This document shows positions 13,556 through 16,469 of a stretch of DNA of 16,469 nucleotides, one piece after another. The notes beneath the pieces were generated by a model, which saw only the letters and a program-made list of their open reading frames with translations, did no database searches and was not told the DNA's origin. A program made the translations under genes and the position numbers. This stretch comes from JAAFHS01 sp031396505 (GTDB lineage Bacteria > Pseudomonadota > Alphaproteobacteria > Rhodobacterales > Rhodobacteraceae): assembly GCA_031396505.1 (NCBI GenBank), contig JANNKX010000058.1, positions 1 through 16,469 on the forward strand, in the 5' to 3' direction. Numbering within the stretch: the stretch's first letter is position 1; the number at the start of each line of letters is the position of its first letter.

Positions 13556-14200
13556 ATGGCAAAAACACACTTCACACATGTCCGCACCTGGGTCTTTGAC
13601 CTTGATAATACGCTTTATCCGCCCTCGGCCCGGCTGTTTGACCAGATCGAGGTGAAAATGACCGATTGGGTGATGACCGCGCTGCGCGTGGACCGCCCCG
13701 AGGCGGATCGCCTGCGCACCCATTACTGGCAGACCTATGGCACGACACTGGCGGGCCTGATGGCCGAACATCAGGTCGACCCGACACCCTACCTTGTGGA
13801 TGTGCATGATATCTCGATGCACCCTCTGCAACCCGACCCTGCCCTTGCCCGCGCCATAGCAGCCCTGCCGGGTCGGCGTATCGTCTACACGAACGGCTCT
13901 GCCCCCTATGCCAGAAACGTTATTGCGGCGCGCGGGTTAACCGGCGTCTTTGATGCGGTCTACGGCGTTGAACATGCCGGTTTCCGCCCCAAACCCGACC
14001 GCGCCGCGTTCGAGGCCATCTTTGCCACCGATGGCATCAACCCCGCCACCGCCGCGATGTTCGAGGACGAGCCCCGTAACCTCGCCGCACCCCATGCGAT
14101 GGGGATGCGCACTGTGCATGTGGCGCCGGACCCCACGCCCGCGCCGCATATCGAATACCATACCGCTGATCTTGCGCCGTTCCTGATGCGGCTTGTTTAA
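13556..14200 (+). CDS. HAD-superfamily pyrimidine 5'-nucleotidase
   Basis: The 214 residues show all HAD motifs: motif I VFDLDNTLYP with nucleophile D15 and acid D17, motif II YTNGS (T112), motif III K146 in FRPKPD, and motif IV FEDEPRNL (E170/D171). DLDNTLYPP and the small helical cap fit the pyrimidine 5'-nucleotidase family (related to yeast Sdt1), which dephosphorylates pyrimidine nucleotides or detoxifies nucleotide analogues; exact substrate is inference. ATG 13556 was chosen because the DLDNTLYP start of HAD proteins lies soon after; there is no clear ribosome-binding site, so the leader may be short or absent. It is followed after 49 bases by the FAD monooxygenase on the same strand and may be co-transcribed. 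Confidence 0.93.
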   Translation: MAKTHFTHVRTWVFDLDNTLYPPSARLFDQIEVKMTDWVMTALRVDRPEADRLRTHYWQTYGTTLAGLMAEHQVDPTPYLVDVHDISMHPLQPDPALARAIAALPGRRIVYTNGSAPYARNVIAARGLTGVFDAVYGVEHAGFRPKPDRAAFEAIFATDGINPATAAMFEDEPRNLAAPHAMGMRTVHVAPDPTPAPHIEYHTADLAPFLMRLV

Positions 14201-14249
14201 GGACACTATGTCGCTTGGCCCCGCGTGAAATCCACGTCATGTTAGGCGG

Positions 14250-15452
14250 ATGGACATGCTTGAAAACACCGATATCCTGATCTGCGGCGGCGGCGTTGCG
14301 GGCCTTGTCGCCGCCGCTGCCTTTGGCACCGCGGGTTTTTCCGTGATCTGCGTCGAACCGCAAGCCCCGGTCACCGATCAAAGCGCAGAAGGCGCTGATC
14401 TGCGCACCACCGCCTTTTTGCAACCGGCCCGCGCCACGCTGCAACAGGCCGGGCTGTGGGAAACGCTTGCCCCACACGCCACCCCTTTGCAAACGATGCG
14501 CATCGTTGATGCCGGCGGTGCAGAGGGCGGCGCGCGCATGACCTGCGATTTCGACGCCAGCGATGTGTCGGACCTGCCCTTCGGATGGAACCTGCCCAAC
14601 TGGCTGCTGCGCCGCGAAATCACGGCCCATATCGCCCGCATGCCGCAGGTGGATTTCCGCCCCGGCATTGGCTTCGCCCGCGTCACCACCCGGCAAACCG
14701 CCGCGCGCGTCACCCTGACGGACGGTGCCCGCATCAGCGCACATCTGTTGATCGCCGCCGATGGCCGTGCCTCGCCTGTGCGCGCAGACCTTGGCATCGG
14801 CGCGCGCACGCTGCGCTATGGCCAAAAGGCGCTGACCTTTGCCGTTACCCACCCGGTCCCGCATGACAATATCTCGACCGAGGTGCACCGCAGTGGCGGC
14901 CCCTTCACCCTTGTGCCCCTGCCCAACCGCGATGGCCTGCCCTGTTCCGCCGTCGTCTGGATGGAAACCGGCGCGCAGGCCACGCGCCTTGCCGCCCTGA
15001 ATGATGCCGATTTTGCGGCCGAGGCGACGCTGCGATCCTGTCATGTGATGGGCCCGCTGACACTCGCCTCGCGCCGCAGCGTCTGGCCGATCATCAGCCA
15101 AATCGCCGATGCCCTGACGGGCGAGCGCACAGCCCTGATCGCCGAGGCCGCCCATGTCGTGCCCCCGATCGGCGCACAAGGCCTGAACATGAGCCTTGCC
15201 GACATCGCCACCCTGCGTGATCTTGCAACCGCCAGCCCCGCCACCCTTGGCGATCAGACCATGCTGGACGCCTATGCCCGCGCACGTCACCCCGATATCC
15301 GCCTGCGCGTGACCGGGATTGATGCGTTGAACCGTGCGTCGATGGCTGGCACTCAGACGATGCGCGATCTGCGCGCGCAGGGCCTGCGCCTGCTGCACGG
15401 CACGGACCCGGTGCGCAAAGCCTTGATGCGCACCGGCCTCGGGGTCAAATAG
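14250..15452 (+). CDS. FAD-dependent aromatic monooxygenase of the UbiH/UbiF/Coq6 family
   Basis: The 400 residues carry an N-terminal Rossmann ADP-binding motif ILICGGGVAGLVAAAAF (9-25), then DLRTTAF (50-56), which matches the conserved R-[TS] region of UbiH-type hydroxylases, then the DG motif LIAADGRASPVR (167-178). The late FAD motif is AEAAHVVPPIGAQGLN (298-313), where the usual GD is replaced by AE. The family hydroxylates the ubiquinone ring; alphaproteobacterial versions include UbiL, UbiM and UbiH, and I cannot assign which position this one hydroxylates. AGGCGG lies directly before ATG 14250. ATG 14256 is an alternative. The gene is convergent with the aminotransferase, 27 bp apart. 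Confidence 0.9.
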   Translation: MDMLENTDILICGGGVAGLVAAAAFGTAGFSVICVEPQAPVTDQSAEGADLRTTAFLQPARATLQQAGLWETLAPHATPLQTMRIVDAGGAEGGARMTCDFDASDVSDLPFGWNLPNWLLRREITAHIARMPQVDFRPGIGFARVTTRQTAARVTLTDGARISAHLLIAADGRASPVRADLGIGARTLRYGQKALTFAVTHPVPHDNISTEVHRSGGPFTLVPLPNRDGLPCSAVVWMETGAQATRLAALNDADFAAEATLRSCHVMGPLTLASRRSVWPIISQIADALTGERTALIAEAAHVVPPIGAQGLNMSLADIATLRDLATASPATLGDQTMLDAYARARHPDIRLRVTGIDALNRASMAGTQTMRDLRAQGLRLLHGTDPVRKALMRTGLGVK

Positions 15453-15479
15453 CCCGGCCCCTTGGTTTTACAGAGATCG

Positions 15480-16469
15480 TCAAAGCACCCGGTCAACCAC
15501 GGCACGCAACCGCGCGACGGTGCCCGGCACATCGGCCAGCTTGTCAAGCCCGAACAGCCCGATCCGGAATGTGCGGAAATGTTCGCCCTCACCCACCTGT
15601 AAGGGCACGCCTGCCGCAATCTGCATGCCTTGCGCGGCAAACTTGCGCCCTGTCTGGACCTCGACATCATCGGTATAGCTGACCACCACGCCCGGTGCCT
15701 CGAACCCCACAGCGGCCACGGATGGCACCTGCTTTTCCGCCAGCATGCCCCGCACCTCGGTGCCCAACGCCCACTGCGCGGCCTTGGCCTGCGCAAAGCC
15801 CATCGCCCGCGTCTCCATCATCGCATCGCGAAAACCAACCAGCGCATCGGTTGGCATCGTGGCGTGATAGGCGTGCCCGCCGCCCTCATAGGTCGCCATG
15901 ATGCTGCGCCACTTTTTAAGATCAATCGCAAAACTGTTCGAGGTTGTCGTCTCCAGCCGCCGCGCCGCACGTTCCGACATCATCACCAACCCGGCGCAGG
16001 GCGAGGCTGACCAGCCCTTCTGCGGTGCCGAAATCACGACATCCACGCCGGTGGCGGCCATATCCACCCAGATGCAGCCTGACGCGATGCAATCCAGCAC
16101 CAAAATCGCCCCCACCTCATGTGCCGCATCCGCCAAAGCGCGGATGTAATCATCCGGCAGGATCAACCCCGCCGAGGTTTCCACATGCGGCGCAAACACC
16201 GCCTCGGGGCGCTTGTCGCGGATCAGTGCCACCACTTCGGCGATGGGTGGCGGTGCAAAGGGCGCACGCGGGCTGTCCACCGCGCGCCGGGCCATTGCAA
16301 CGGTCACCTCGCCCGCGAACCCACCCGCATCGAAAATCTGGCTCCACCGATAGGAAAACCACCCGTTGCGCACCACCAGCACATCGCCCTGGCCAAACTG
16401 CCGCGCGACCGCTTCCATCGCGTAAGTCCCGCCGCCCGTCACCAGCGCCACACCGGGCGCGTTGTAAAC
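15480..16469 (-). CDS. Class V PLP-dependent aminotransferase, N terminus beyond right edge
   Basis: An open reading frame of 329 residues plus stop runs from the right edge; the visible part begins VYNAPGVALVTGGGTYAMEA, the substrate and cofactor phosphate region of fold-type I class V enzymes. D126 in ILVLDCIASG would hold the pyridine nitrogen, and K151 in SAPQKGWSASP (codon 16017-16019) is the Schiff-base lysine. Similar enzymes are serine- or alanine-glyoxylate and 2-aminoethylphosphonate-pyruvate transaminases; I cannot decide between them. Roughly 40-60 N-terminal residues are missing, so any GTG near 16451 is an internal codon and not the start. It is convergent with the UbiH-family gene; no terminator is visible in the 27-bp gap. 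Confidence 0.93.
   Translation of the reverse strand, partial: VYNAPGVALVTGGGTYAMEAVARQFGQGDVLVVRNGWFSYRWSQIFDAGGFAGEVTVAMARRAVDSPRAPFAPPPIAEVVALIRDKRPEAVFAPHVETSAGLILPDDYIRALADAAHEVGAILVLDCIASGCIWVDMAATGVDVVISAPQKGWSASPCAGLVMMSERAARRLETTTSNSFAIDLKKWRSIMATYEGGGHAYHATMPTDALVGFRDAMMETRAMGFAQAKAAQWALGTEVRGMLAEKQVPSVAAVGFEAPGVVVSYTDDVEVQTGRKFAAQGMQIAAGVPLQVGEGEHFRTFRIGLFGLDKLADVPGTVARLRAVVDRVL

Noticed and set aside
13481..13831. N-terminal extension of the FadR-type regulator
   Set aside because: It overlaps the HAD hydrolase on the other strand, and the DNA-binding domain begins immediately after GTG 13480.
14037..15398. Minus-strand 453-codon frame
   Set aside because: It is antisense to the FAD monooxygenase, which has clear Rossmann and FAD motifs; the antisense product is Gly/Ala/His-rich without a domain.

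Overview
This is a GC-rich window from an alphaproteobacterium, most likely a marine Rhodobacterales/Roseobacter-group member. That placement rests on the aa3-type CtaD with its His-rich N terminus, the FadR/FCD regulator, the yqeY-carA arrangement, a TTAA-N7-TTAA CtrA-type site, and a Roseobacter-style RTX protein. No phage, insertion sequence, integrase or CRISPR was seen.

Layout. (1) 1-3055, minus strand: the N-terminal 1018 codons of a large RTX calcium-binding exported protein that runs off the left edge. Its Gly/Asp-rich nonapeptide blocks are interrupted by a von Hippel-Lindau beta-like domain and by two copies of a ~76-residue module. (2) 3287-3373, minus: tRNA-Leu(GAG) with encoded CCA. 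(3) 3510-4139: lipB. (4) 4146-4700 minus and 4791-5531 plus: a MarR regulator with a Cys/His-rich tail, divergent from an exported protein of unknown function. Two inverted repeats lie between them. (5) 5734-7422: orphan ctaD with a strong terminator. Its neighbours downstream are a 179-residue standalone homologue of the CtaD C-terminal third (7491-8030) and a DUF2244 membrane protein. (6) 8731-9581, minus: yqeY overlapping a small lipoprotein gene. (7) 9764-10930: carA. (8) 11001-12779: a membrane glycosyltransferase with an N-terminal MshEN-like domain, preceded by a CtrA-type site. (9) 12824-13480 minus: a FadR-type regulator, divergent from (10) an HAD pyrimidine 5'-nucleotidase. (11) 14250-15452: a UbiH/Coq6-type FAD monooxygenase. 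(12) 15480-16469 minus: a class V aminotransferase cut by the right edge.

How the genes fit together. Most are core metabolism: lipoylation, terminal respiration, pyrimidine and arginine precursor supply, ubiquinone hydroxylation, nucleotide salvage. Accessory character is concentrated in the RTX gene at the left, the MarR/exported-protein pair, and the glycosyltransferase. The two most unusual items are the VHL-beta-like domain in the RTX protein, which keeps the hydroxyproline-pocket residues of human pVHL at identical spacing, and the miniature COX1-like protein just after the ctaD terminator, which has lost the heme a3 ligand but keeps the neighbouring His and the propionate-binding Arg pair. 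No gene lacks a neighbour for more than 300 bases; the largest gap (3056-3286) holds the RTX leader.
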